Assembly: GCA_948470475.1 (NCBI GenBank)
Contig: OX419340.1
Span: 19,864,480-19,928,479, forward strand
Source of the DNA: Galaxea fascicularis
Taxonomy: Eukaryota > Cnidaria > Anthozoa > Scleractinia > Euphylliidae
Direction of reading: 5' to 3'
DNA length: 64,000 bases
Shown: positions 50,547-61,439 of the stretch, piece by piece
How positions within the stretch are numbered: the first letter of the stretch is position 1
How the letters are laid out: each line of letters starts with the position of its first letter
Translations under genes and position numbers: made by a program
The notes under the pieces: model-generated
The model's database searches: none
What the model was told of the DNA's origin: nothing
Seen by the model: the letters and a program-made list of their open reading frames with translations, nothing else

Positions 50547-53500
50547 ATGGGCACAGCACCAGCAAGGCAACTCAATAATAAGGTATGTAATAGATTTTAT
50601 GTCCCTTCTTCGTAGCTTTTAATCAAACAAGTTAAGGAAGAAAAGCTGCTTTCGGTACTTTTAGTGAACGAAGTTTAGCTTAAATGTATGTTACGAAAAT
50701 TATTGCGTGACTCGCGTTACTGTCTGGAAGTGTCTAGAACCTTCTGCATATTTAATTAGTACCGAATCATCGTGATTCTGCAATTCTATTTTAAGCCGAT
50801 TGCGTATTAGTTGTAAATAGTTTCTTATTGTAATGTTTCTTTATTTAGTCGAGCCGGAAAGTTCTAGAATTTTAGGTTATAAGGTATATAAGCCAATCGG
50901 TGTAGCTTTAGATTTTTTCTAAGAAGAGGAGTGTCTTAGAGTCTAAAAGTAAAGAAGTAAGTCTTAGAGAGAAGAGCTCAGAGCTAAGAGCGTTGACGGA
51001 GGTCGTTTATACAGTTGGCAGAGGCCGTGTTTATTGAAGTGTGACAGAGGTCGTTTATACAGTTGGCGGAGGCCGTGTTTATTGAAGTGTGACAGAGGTC
51101 GTTTATACAGTTGGCAGAGGCCGTGTTTATTAAAGTTGACAGAGGTCGTTTATACAGTTGGCGGAGGCCGTGTTTATTGAAGTTGACAGAGGTCGTTTAT
51201 ACATTTGGCGGAGGCCGTGATTATTGAAGTCTGACAGAGGTCGTTTATACAGTTGGCGGAGGCCGTATTTATTGAAGTGTGACAGAGGTCGTTTATACAT
51301 TTGGCGGAGGCTGTGAGTATTTGAAGCGTGACGGAGGTGGAGTATAATTTTATAAGCCTAGTGTGAGCTTATAGTGAAGCCTTGTGTGGAGTTTACTACT
51401 TTCGTTTGGAATAAATAATCTTGTTGCTGTTCCGACAACCCTGCGTTCTGATTAGTCTACAAACAACCCACTTCTCACTCATCAACACAATCGAACTCGT
51501 AACAATGTAACATGTTAAGAATGAAACGCTTGGGCCTTAACCTGTTAATCTGATACCGTGTAGATTGTAATATCGACAAAACCTCAACTTTAGTGACATT
51601 CTGTTCTGATTTTTTTTTGCTGTTTTCTTTTTCCCTGGGCACTTGAGTGACATTCTGTTCTGATTTTTCTCCTTCTTTTACTTGTATATCTTTCAGGGTA
51701 TACGAAGCGCGCTGCTTAGCAAGGTCTTACCAACTGTCCAGGGAACTTGCTCGCTCTTATCGGCTAAATTATCCTACAACAAACATGAAGGGATGTCTTG
51801 TGACGATCTGTGGCTAGACATTTGCCAGAAGCGTGACGAATGTGACGAAAAGATTAAGATAATGAAGGGAGTCATTGTGCACCATTGTGCACCACACTAA
51901 AAGATCACAACAATCACTTCATGCAGACCAAAGTGGACATGTCTTTTTCCCACAATCTTCAATTGCTACAAGAGCAACTGATCGAGGAGCCCTTGGAGTC
52001 GGTTCACGCAAGTGAGCGTGTTGTCAGGTTACAAGTTGTTTGTAGCTCGTTTACTGCAAGGCTGCGAGACAAGTTAATACCATCTCTCGTCAGTTCCGGC
52101 CTCCAATTTGACGTGTTTGGCATCGAAGCATGCGATTTGCCATCGGACGCCTCAAAAGTCACAAAAGCCCTCGCATCGCCGATTGTTGTAGCGATGAATG
52201 ACATTGAACGAGCCATGGGGAAATTGGGTTACGCTCTGTACAGTGGAGAAGTTTTCAAAAAGGTGAAGAATTCGAAATACTCATATCAGCACTGCTGTTC
52301 GGTAAAGAAATTCCTGTCTCTCTTGGGAAGCAACGATCATTTCAAAGACACCATTATCAAGCATCTAAACAAGCTCGTAGAAATCCTTGGTGATAGAGAA
52401 TGCGAGTTCATGAAGCAGCTGCGTATCAACTACGACCTTATCGAAGTGAATGGAGGATGGTGCTTCTCAATAAGCCAACGAAAGTTCGTTTTACATCCCA
52501 TCAAAGACACGGACATTGGCAAAGAATCTCCTAGGGCTTACATGGAATACGAACACACCAAGACGCCAGATCCAAGATACTTCAAACAAATATTGGAGAA
52601 TAGCCTCAATCAGCTGGAAATGGGGCACTTTTGCGAATACTACATACGCCTCCTCAACTGTCGAATTAAACAGCACAAAGAAAAGGTCATGTGCCTTATC
52701 GGAGAGCCTAACAGCGGAAAAACGAGCCTTTTTACGCCCATCACAAGCTTGATACCAGCAAGATACATTGCCATGATCACTAAGCAAAAGGCATTCAACA
52801 AGAGCTTGGTCGATGAACACACTCAGATCATTTTCCTTGATGAGGCGCATGCCAAGCTGATGGATCCGGACGACTGGAAGATACTGACGCAAGGTGGGCT
52901 CACGGCACACGACCGCAAGTACAAGACATCAAGTCTAGCAGTCATAAGATGTCCAATGTTTATCACCTCTCAAACGGAGATGGATTTCGGCCAGGAGCAC
53001 AACACCGCCATGGAGGCCCGCCTAAAAAAGTTTTCCTTTAAAAGCTTGACCTCTCCGCGTGTAGCAGGAGTACAAGAATTCTTGCGAACCAATGCAATGG
53101 ACTGTATTGTTTGGGCATGTGGGCTCGCACACACACCTGACGATGAGCTACCCCCTCCCATGCCGGGGACCAGTTTACAGCAAGGCGAGATCGACGAGGA
53201 GGAAAAAGAAAGGATTAGAACCATCGAGCTGGACGAAAGCGAAAGCGAGCGAGAAGGGAGTCAGCAAGCGGCATCGAACACGGCCACAGATGACAGTGAT
53301 GTGGAGGGAGAGAGCGAAGAGTCGGACAGTAACTGTGCCAATTCAGGAGGATGGAAGGAGAGTCTGGAGCATATTGCACGCATAAGAGAACAACAGCCAT
53401 GCCACAGTCTCAAGCAGAGGCAACTTGATCTAATCGCCGCCGAAGTAAAACGCAAAGTCGATGAAAGGGTCAACCGGGAAGAGCGCGCACGATTACGCGT

Positions 53501-53993
53501 GCTGGAAGAAACCAAAGAACGATGGATCTCGCTGGGCATGATGAAGGAGGAAGACGCCCACTTGCTAGAGTCGGTCACCGGTCCTTACCACGCGAATATA
53601 GAGCGTACTAGAGAGGAATACTTCACGAGGAAGAAAGAAGAAGACCAATGGATGCTCGAAAAGAAAGCGCGGGAGTACTTCAACAACGAGTGGATTTTAG
53701 AGAAGGAAAAGGAACTTCGAGACCTCCAGAGAAACGAAGATTCGGCGACGGACGAAGATGTGAAGCGTGCAATCCAGTACATGTTAGAAGTGACTGTTGA
53801 AGCGCTTAAGTTGAATTTCAAGAAGGAAGAAGTTCCTGGACTTGCGAAAGTGGCACTGTTGGAGCGGAGGAAGAAGGCCGTGGAGATGAAGTGGGTCCCC
53901 CGGCGCAAGCGCACCTCATCAACAGCATCTGGTGCCCCCTACCCTATCCTTGTGAAGAGATGGCAGGCGACGACGAGGAAGACTTCTTCATAA
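50547..53993 (+). CDS. SF3 helicase (parvovirus/papillomavirus Rep-like), spliced
   Basis: Exon 1 starts at the ATG at 50547 and ends AAG|GTATGT (donor at 50583). Exon 2 starts after TTTCAG at 51697 in phase. A frame change near 51871-51926 could be a 56-bp intron (GTCATT...TGCAG) or a frameshift in a 10-bp duplication. Then one long frame runs to 53993. Core: Walker A GEPNSGKTS (52701), Walker B IIFLDEA (about 52828), and the SF3 motif C region CPMFITSQTEMDF (about 52950). C-terminal to it lie an acidic region (ESEREGSQQ...DVEGESEESD) and a long coiled coil. SF3 enzymes unwind DNA at viral origins. No HUH nuclease motif is obvious in the N-terminal part. An overlapping frame (53891-54112) may be the true end. 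AATAAA at 54138. Confidence 0.8.
50689..51504 (+). mobile_element. Solo LTR inside the helicase intron
   Basis: It is 816 bp, begins TGTTACGA and ends TCGTAACA, flanked by the 5-bp duplication ATGTA (50684-50688 and 51505-51509). AATAAA lies near its 3' end (about 51410), so it runs in the gene's direction. No internal retrotransposon sequence remains. Confidence 0.88.
50995..51328 (+). repeat. Seven tandem repeats of 47-48 bp in the solo LTR
   Basis: Each unit holds GACAGAGGTCGTTTATACAG and TTGGCGGAGGCCGTGTTTAT with few changes. Tandem units in an LTR usually act as enhancers of the retroelement. Confidence 0.85.
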
Positions 53994-54143
53994 CGCCCAC
54001 GCCCACCACGGCATCTAAGCCACGCAGCCGCTCATCCACCCCGAGACGAAGGTCTCAGAAACGACGAAATGAACATAGAAGAACCAATACACCAGTGCCT
54101 AAGAGAGAATAACTCACTTTTTCACTCCGAGTCAACAATAAAC

Positions 54144-54780
54144 ATAAAGTCTCCATGGCGAATCAACTTGGCATTTGAGTCACAAACTGATATTGCGATT
54201 TGGCTTTACTAGGGACTCTGAAAGATACAAGTGCTCTCATATACATGCATAAAAAGGGACATTAAATTGCAGCAGTAACTTATGAAACGAGTGTTACTGA
54301 GAATTTGGTCTATATTCGATGCTAAAGGACAACAAGCTTTTTAAGTAGCAGATATGCCAAAAACAACTTAGAAAAAAAGTGTTCAGTTCAGGAGCATGGC
54401 CCCGATGAAAATTTGAGTCCCGCCCTAATTTTCTTTAGAGAGTCTGCTGTTCTGAGGTCTTGAAATGTGTACTCGGAATATCTCAAAATCGCTGTTCATT
54501 GTCCAAATCCGTGCTTAGTAATCCCTTCCTTTAGAAACTTGTACTCGTATGCTGTAAATTTCAACCCAAAGGGGTTAACCCATGGCTTTGGGTTAAATTT
54601 TAAATTTGGCTGAAACTTTGCCTATTTCAAAGAGGAGTCTCCGAAAACATTATTTCTATTCTTAGTTGAGCTGTGTGGAAGATTTCAGCAAAGTTGAAAT
54701 TTTGACTAAAACCCAAAGGGGTTAACGAAGAAGCAATGAAGTATTTTTCCAGTCAAAAATGATGTCGTTTAAGGCATAGT
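54144..54780. other. Region between convergent helicase and recombinase genes
   Basis: It contains a degenerate second copy (54400-54565) of the recombinase C-terminal region that lies at 54785-54955. The shared motifs AATTTGAGTCC, CTTTAGAGAGTCTG, TGTGTACTCGGAAT and CATTGTCCAAATCCGTGCTTA appear in both, about 385 bp apart. Two copies of CCCAAAGGGGTTAAC (54565, 54713) flank the spacer. Confidence 0.7.
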
Positions 54781-56489
54781 TATAGTTTGACTAAGAAAAT
54801 TTGAGTCCTGCCCTTTTCTTTAGAGAGTCTGTTGTTCTGAAGTTGAAATGTGTACTCGGAATCTCTCAAAATCGCTGTCCATTGTCCAAATCCGTGCTTA
54901 GCAATTCCTTTCTTAAGAAACTCGTCCTCGTATGCTGTAAATTTCAACACCCTGCGCTGACGTCTTTGGATTCGCAATTGGTTCGAAAGTGGGGCATCCC
55001 TCTCAGGGCACACTACGCTTTTCGATTCTGTGCTTTCAGCCAGTGTCGCAGAACTTGAAGTTGAATCGCCAAACCTCGTGTTCACCTCCTTATCCAATTC
55101 AGAGCCCTTAGTACCTTGTAGCTTTTGCAGACACTCGTGAGCCTTCGCAGCAACTTCGCGCGACCTCTGCTTTTGATAGTGAACTTTGGCGACGGTCGAG
55201 CTGTGTTTCTGATCTTCCGACAAAATCCTTTGCTCTTTACTAGTGAGCTGATTGAGGCTTTCCGTTTCGACGATTTGGCGATAGCGCGTCGGGTGAATGT
55301 ACTATTCGATTGCATCAAAGACTAGTTTACTCATGACGTCGCCCAATTTGCTTTGTTGGCCTCCATTTCTCGTGACCAGAACGAACTCGCACTGGGGTTT
55401 GAGCAATGGCCTTACGAAATTGATGTAGCTATCGAGCAGCTGCATGCTTGCGTCGGTCAGAATCAACGAGTCAAATCCGTACTTGCCAGCAGTCTTGAAC
55501 TTTTTCTGGTCAATGAATCCCCCGTTCTCCTTGGCTGTTCTAACCATGTCGACTGTCAAGTACTGATAAGTCATAGGGCGAGACCCCTTCACCTTGATGA
55601 ACAAATACACCGCCACAAATTTCGTGGCGAATGTTAAGTCCGAGGGGTTGACTTGACCCTGACCTACCTTGCACGTCTTCACGGTGTTTTCGTAACGAGG
55701 CAAATGAAACGTTACCACTTCTAACAGTTCTTCCATGGTTGCCCAGTGTCCCCTAGCATCCAGAGTTTCAATGTCTAGATCTTGTGTCCATTGCAATCTC
55801 ATCATCTTTGCCACCGTCTTGCGAGCTCTTTTTAGGCACAATTCTGTCGATGACAAGTTTCGAAGGACTGTGTCTGAGGCGCCATTTATTTTTCTGAAGT
55901 CGATCATTTCAGAGATGGCATCAATGTAGCCCAATCGTCCACCGTGTCCTAGCTTGCATTCGTCTTGCAAGTGATCGATAAACTTGAATAACAGACTGTG
56001 AGAACACAGGCTAAAGTCTAGCACTTCAACACTCAATTCCTCCTCGTCTTCGCAGCAAAATTTGAGAAATTTGAAGCACCTCTTGACTATCTGCTGAGCT
56101 GTGCGATCTTTCTTGCAACCCCCACCACTTCCAGTCAACCATTTCGTGAATGATTCTCCAATTTGGCTGGAAACTGAAAATGAAAGCAATACTCTGCAAA
56201 CTGGTTTTGCGATTTCACTCGATTTATCAACATCGGCACGTTCTTTGGTACTTGAATCGAGCCCTCGCTGATCGGGCTTTTCGTCAAAGAAAAAGAACCA
56301 ACTGTGCTTGGTGTTCACGTGTTTCCTGCAACCGCGTTGACTTTTAAATCCATCGTGATCACAGACCTGTATCGGACAGTGATACAAGCTATCTGTTTCG
56401 TCCTTTTCCAAGTGAAGCCGTTTGGGTTTCGATGACGAGCCATCAATTTTCGACCAGTCAACCTTGCCTTTCTTGTTCATCTCTGACAT
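54780..56489 (-). pseudogene. Crypton-like tyrosine recombinase with C2H2-like and Myb/SANT domains
   Basis: About 570 codons in one frame, with a single TAG stop near 55302. N-terminus: CPIQVCDHDGFKSQRGCRKH...H, a zinc-finger-like motif. Catalytic residues of the tyrosine recombinase fold: Arg in KGSRPMTYQYLTVDM, Lys in the KKFKTAGKYGF hairpin, HxxR in HPTRYRQIVE just after the stop, and His and nucleophile Tyr in QKHSSTVAKVHYQK. The C-terminus KFTAYEDEFLKKGIAKHGFG plus QWTAIL is a Myb/SANT DNA-binding domain. Such enzymes cut and paste DNA through short direct repeats. The stop between Arg/Lys and HxxR inactivates it unless read through. Confidence 0.8.
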
Positions 56490-56880
56490 CTGTCTGATTC
56501 ACACAGTTTGTTCCACTTACATAAATAGTGAACAAACTACAAAGGCGACGGAAACAAAAAGAATGACTGCATTGTGCAACTTGCCCCAACTTGCCCCCGC
56601 TTGCTCAGGCATGGCAGTGTGTGCTATTCGTAATTAAACTTGCAAATCTTAGGTGACATATGACGTTGGTGCGATTATGTTCAACCTTGTCCGGTCAAGT
56701 CAATAAGCGCCTCGAAATGTCTTTTAAAATATGTTATTGACTGTGTTTCGAGTTCTTTCCAGCTTAAAACCATACACCAAAGGTTTTGCCATTTCAAAAG
56801 CCATAAACATAGATGGCAAGAATAGAAGAATGTTTCTGTTGAACAACATGCACAAAGGAACTGCCATTTCCTGAATATGA
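56490..56880. other. Intergenic upstream of the recombinase gene
   Basis: It includes CAACTTGCCCCAACTTGCCC repeats (56578-56600). It is the likely promoter side of the minus-strand recombinase gene; no clear TATA box chosen. Confidence 0.35.
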
Positions 56881-57420
56881 ACCATTTTGCACAAATAGGA
56901 ACTGGTGTTTAGGAACAAATTGTTCCACGTGCCAATAAATAGGAACATTTCATTCAAAACGGAACCATTAATCGGAACAATTGTTCCTCAAATGAATGAA
57001 AAGGAACCAATTTTCAAAGCAGGAACGGCGAAAGAAAGGAACAAACGTTCCTTAACAAGAAAAAAGAACGCAAGTATTTGGGAACTAAAGTTCCTCACGC
57101 CAGCATAAAGGAACAGCTATTCCAAAAGGGAACGCATTAATAGGAACAATTGTTCCTCAACTGCACAAAAAGGACCAAAATGGATAAAGGGGAACAATAC
57201 CTTTGGGAACACTTGTTCCTTAGTCACTCATTTAAGGAACAAAACGTTCCTTTCAATGTAAAACATTCGGAACAAAAGGTCCTTTTTTAGCTCTAAGTGA
57301 ACAATTTGTTCCCATTTAGCACAACAGGTTGTTCCTTTTGATGCTAAAAGGACCACTCAAAACAGGAACAATTGTCCATGATGGGAACGTTCCCAATGGA
57401 AAAACGGGAACAGTGCTCAA
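56880..57420. repeat. Array of GGAAC...GTTCC palindromes
   Basis: At least eleven short inverted pairs lie within about 490 bp, for example GGAACAAATTGTTCC (56912), GGAACAATTGTTCC (56974 and 57143), GGAACAAACGTTCC, GGAACTAAAGTTCC, GGAACACTTGTTCC, GGAACAAAACGTTCC and GGAACGTTCC (57384), with further single GGAAC/GTTCC sites between. Spacers differ in sequence, so it is not a simple satellite. Confidence 0.85.
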
Positions 57421-57630
57421 AAACAAAATGAAATAAAAACGCCACTTAAGAGATTACAAAAGCATACTAAAGCATCTTATGAATCTCCATGCGGAATACC
57501 TATCACAGCCAAAATTTGATCGATAAAATCAACCTAGAACATGTTCAAATGTGGCAGTAAAAATTTTGGGAAACGTATATGACAATTTCGATGATTCCCC
57601 CATTAGAATGTGAGCCATTTATGTCCACAC

Positions 57631-58243
57631 TTAGTTGTCCCTGCGACAAAAATTCTCGCGAGCTGCTAATTTACGCAAAACAGTTTTTTCCAGCTGTTGC
57701 GCCTTTTTTACGGTTTGTGTTCCGACGTTGGCTACAAATTTGAACTTGTGTAAAAAACAAGTTTGAAACGCGTTGTCTTGTAGACGACGTCTGAGATCAC
57801 TTGTGAGCCCAATTTTGAACACCTGGTTGGCGCCGAAGTAAGCGTCAAAAGTGAGGTGGTGAGCGATGTAGAAACCGGGTTTCTTCACAGAGATTTTTGA
57901 GGTACCCTTTCTATAATAAGCAAACAAAAATGTTTCCATATTTTGGCAAAAATATAAAATGTTGTAAACACTCTGGGACAGGACCTCTCCACCAATAAGA
58001 ATGAAAACTTCCTCGATCGTTAACCTCAATAAAATGAGGGGTAAAATGAGGCTCAAACCCATAAATGACGAAACAAATGTAACAAAACTCTTTATCGCAA
58101 AGGTCGCAATTGCAGTTCAAGGTTTTCATTTTCTTTGTTAGTCGATGACGGATATCACAAAATAGCAGACTTTCGATCTCATCATTAATCGAAGACCAAT
58201 TTGAAAGCATCCTTTTGATAATGATATTCTTCGTCCTTTTCAA
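57631..58243 (-). pseudogene. T5orf172/GIY-YIG-type nuclease protein
   Basis: The minus strand has two overlapping frames. The upstream one holds a Cys pair set (CNCDLCDKEFCYICF). The downstream one reads KPGFYIAHHLTFDAYFGANQ, then VFKIGLTSDLRRRLQDN and KAQQLEKTVLRKL, the T5orf172/MUG113 branch of GIY-YIG (Y near the start, KIGxT..., R, and a late Glu). The frames join near 57970-58000 by a small shift or intron. Such proteins occur in large DNA viruses and mobile elements. Function inferred as DNA cleavage. Confidence 0.55.
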
Positions 58244-58469
58244 AAAAGGAGCTCTCTTCTCACATGTAACTAATTAATAATTAAGTTATTAATGTAGATA
58301 TTTTAAATGATATTGTAAATCAGTATTACGTATGTTGATGTAAGTAATTTGTATGGATTTTTTGTTTTGTTTTGTTTTTTGCTTTTAGTGTGTACCTGTA
58401 GCTTTGTAGTTCAACGTTATTATTGCAAATAAAAAAATACAAAAAAAAAAAAGCTCTCAAAGAAGGGGG

Positions 58470-59300
58470 AATGGATGACAATCTTTTGTCAACTTGGGTC
58501 AGCTGAAGAGCTATCAAAGTCAGGTCTTCAAATATCTAGGAGATTCGGCGGCCAAAATTTTATTTGTTCGCTTTTGATCCTCAAGAAGTTTGACCATTTC
58601 TTCCTCCGAAAGGCCAAGCTGTTCATCTTGGTTTGCCATCTACCCTCAAGTCAATATCTCTCTAACAAGATGAACACAAAAAGTTGCGCCGAATGATGCC
58701 CAAACTCTGGCGGTGGTCCCTCGAAAAACTGGTACATCTCAGACTCCTACCCCCACTACTCCAGATTTCCGTTTCGTCACCGCTCTCCGGTTCGAATTCT
58801 TCTTCCGCATCCATTGCCGCCCCAGCTGCGGCAACGAAAACCTTTCTGCGGAGCTCTTTCAAAAGATTTCCGGAATTTTCAGACGAGGGATGGCGGCGGT
58901 CACCAGCGAGCCGTTTTTTCTGGCGAACTCTGCACGAAATTCCTCTTCCTTATCAAGGAAATTTTCGAGGATCCCCTGGTTTATTAATGGGAGGGCATCT
59001 TCAATGGTGAACACATCCTCAAGGATTTGTTCAACCATTTTTCGCTGTGCATCTCTCTCGCTCTTTGATCAAAAGGTTGCTACTGGTGCCAAGAGGACCT
59101 CTCCACCTGTTGGGTGTGGGCTGGCGGTCTGGCTGTGCTACCATGAGTACCCTTGGTGGCGCCTCCCTCTAATGGGCGGGCTGGCTGTGCTGCCATGGGC
59201 GGGCCAAGCTGGTTCCTTTGGTTTGCCATCTACCACCGGCGCCCCTCCCTGTAATTGGCCGGCTGGTGGTTACCTGACAACTGGAGAGTTGTAACGACGA
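58470..59300 (-). other. Unrecognised coding-like fragments
   Basis: On the minus strand: a Pro/Gly-rich part (about 59290-59110), then ERDAQRKMVEQILEDVFTIE and DALPLINQGILENFLDKEEE (about 59060-58940), later KELRRKVFVAAAGAAMDAEE, and near 58640-58540 DEQLGLSEEEMVKLLEDQKR. Helical and charged, in several frames. I cannot assign a family or decide between exons and decay. Confidence 0.3.
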
Positions 59301-59499
59301 AGGAGACGAAAAAAGTAATGGTGGTAGCTTTATTTTGGGAAAAAGAGGCTTTCCTGGGGAGGTGGCATTTGTCGAACCCCAGCACAACGAACGTCACGTG
59401 AGGAAAAAAATACGGACAGAATTCTATTCACCCTCGCACTTCATTCTCAAAATCATGTTGTAAAAACCGTCATTTTTAATAACTAATTACTCCAAAATG

Positions 59500-59612
59500 A
59501 TCCCGGGAATGATAGAATCTGAAATGCAGGATGACCGTCGCAGTTGTGATCGCAAATTCAGGACTTCAACGGGGCTTGAACTCGTGACCTCGCGATTCCG
59601 GTGCGATGCTCT

Positions 59613-59647
<35 letters not shown>

Positions 59648-59700
59648 AGGTCAATTTTGGGTTCACATGTTCTCGTGAAAGATATGTAACTGAATCATAT
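59500..59700 (-). repeat. tRNA-derived SINE
   Basis: The minus strand reads GTGGCTTCATAGCTCAGTTG, GTAGAGCATCGCACCGGAAT and GGTCACGAGTTCAAGCCCCG: box A, an anticodon-like loop and box B. The body continues TCCTGAATTTGCGATCACAA. The acceptor arm does not pair fully. I associate this family with corals. Confidence 0.65.
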
Positions 59701-61425
59701 GATTTATTTCATATGCATCATTCACAATGATAGAATCTATTCGCAGTGATCACTAATTTCATTCTGTAACATTCAGAGGGTTCTCTTTATTACGACTCAA
59801 GACAGCGATACTTCAAGTAGCCAACAAAAACAACACACTACAAGATGGCCGACGTGTTACGTGTCATGTTCCCCAAAGTCCTGGGGCAAAAATAGCTTTG
59901 TCCCCTAGCAACGTTACAATTCAAACGTTACAGAATCATAGTCAACTTTCTGGTTGAAAGCACAAGCCACTATCGAAAGCGTGTCACCCAAGTCGAAAAT
60001 GCACTGGACACAAAATACTCCAGAGGGCGTTAGTACCTAGTACTTGTAACGCCTGTTTCTTTACAGCTTTTAGCGGGAAGTTTGGGAATAAAATTATCCG
60101 GTTCCGCTTAATGTTGGTAAAGAAAACGGCCAGACCTTTATCGGTCGCATCAGCAAGTCGGGCAATCACTGGTGTTAAGGACAGTTTGTCTTACCGTACC
60201 CCTCTGTACCCCCCTTGTGCGGGTCACGTGATTTTTACGACCACGTTCTTTCGGCAGCTTGATATTTGTCGTGTTATGTTTGTGGGCGGAAAGTTTGCTT
60301 GTTCCGTCGCCTTTTACTTTATCGATGTTGACGTCTTGACTAGGCCTGGAGATGCCCAAAAATATGTGAATCGTCGCTTATTTGTATTGTTTTCCTTTGT
60401 AACTTTATATTTGTTTCAGGTTTGAGTCTCGAGCTTTTTGTATTTTGTAATTTTCAGCTGTACCGACCGGCGGAAGGACGAGTAACAGAATAAACATCTT
60501 CAGTGTACAATGTTGTTTGTGGTTCTATTCAACAACTGGGTCCTTGTAGTCATTGAGCTCCGACCATTCAAACGAATCCTTTATTGCAACACGCTGGCCT
60601 GGAACCCCTCCCCTGCCCCCATCAAATATTATTGATGTGGTCAACAGTTACGTCAGCCACATTCCTCGTACTGGAATGTGTGATGATACGCATCTCTTCG
60701 TGGCTCACAAGCCCACGGCTACATCTTGGTTAGGTCATATGTGTGACTGGAGATGCCGCACCTATCCGCTACAGACATGCTCTGATATATGTGGATAAGC
60801 GCAGCGCTGGCGGCTTTGGACCAATCACTATTCTAGTTCTTGATTGGTCCCTACGATTTCTCGTAGGGACCAATCAAGATATGGAAGAGTAGGAAGAGTA
60901 GGAAGAGTAGGTAGGAAGAGTGAGCTCAATGCATTTCTCGGTAATAATATTCTAAACGTAAGGTTGAGTTATATTACACGAAGGCCGGTCAATAAGGTTT
61001 GACCAAAATAACTGTCCAAATCGATTGGCATAAGGAAAAAACGAAAAAAAATACTTGTCAGAGAAAGCACCAGTTTGCGCCGCTTTTTACAAATTTCGTA
61101 ATGACAATAAAATTCTTCGAAGTCACCAATATGCGGTAGGGGTTTCTTTTCTAACTCAAGCTGAATAGCTTTCCCGCGATTGCACCATGAACCAACTTTG
61201 ATTGATTGATTGATTTTTTTTTTATTTTAAGTTTGATGGTGTGTTTACAATACGGTTATGACAGCTTCGGCGCCTTTCTCAGCTCTTTCAGCCAACGGAG
61301 ACGAAATGCTTGCAACGACAAAGGACATCATGGGTTCTGTGTACTTTTGCGCTCTTTAGGACCATCTGTTTTCAACTATTTTAATACTTTACCTTTACCA
61401 TATCACTTGTCGGTTACAAGTTCCA
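59701..61425. other. Intergenic, repeats only
   Basis: No supported gene. It contains an AATAAA near 60490 after a T-rich tract, a perfect hairpin at 60838-60879, and four GGAAGAGTA units just after it (60884-60920). Short open frames here are unconvincing. Confidence 0.4.
60838..60879. repeat. Perfect 19-bp hairpin with a TTTC loop
   Basis: TCTTGATTGGTCCCTACGA is followed by TTTC and then by its exact complement. A further GGACCAATCA lies just upstream at 60818. Confidence 0.85.
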
Positions 61426-61439
61426 ATGACTGTATTTCC

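Noticed and set aside
50995..51328. CRISPR-like array
   Set aside because: Units are contiguous without unique spacers, and lie inside an LTR of a eukaryotic element.
59555..59640. tRNA gene on the minus strand
   Set aside because: Good box A and B, but the acceptor arm does not pair fully and the SINE body continues after it.
60553..60798. 81-codon open frame
   Set aside because: No family pattern, no promoter or splice support.
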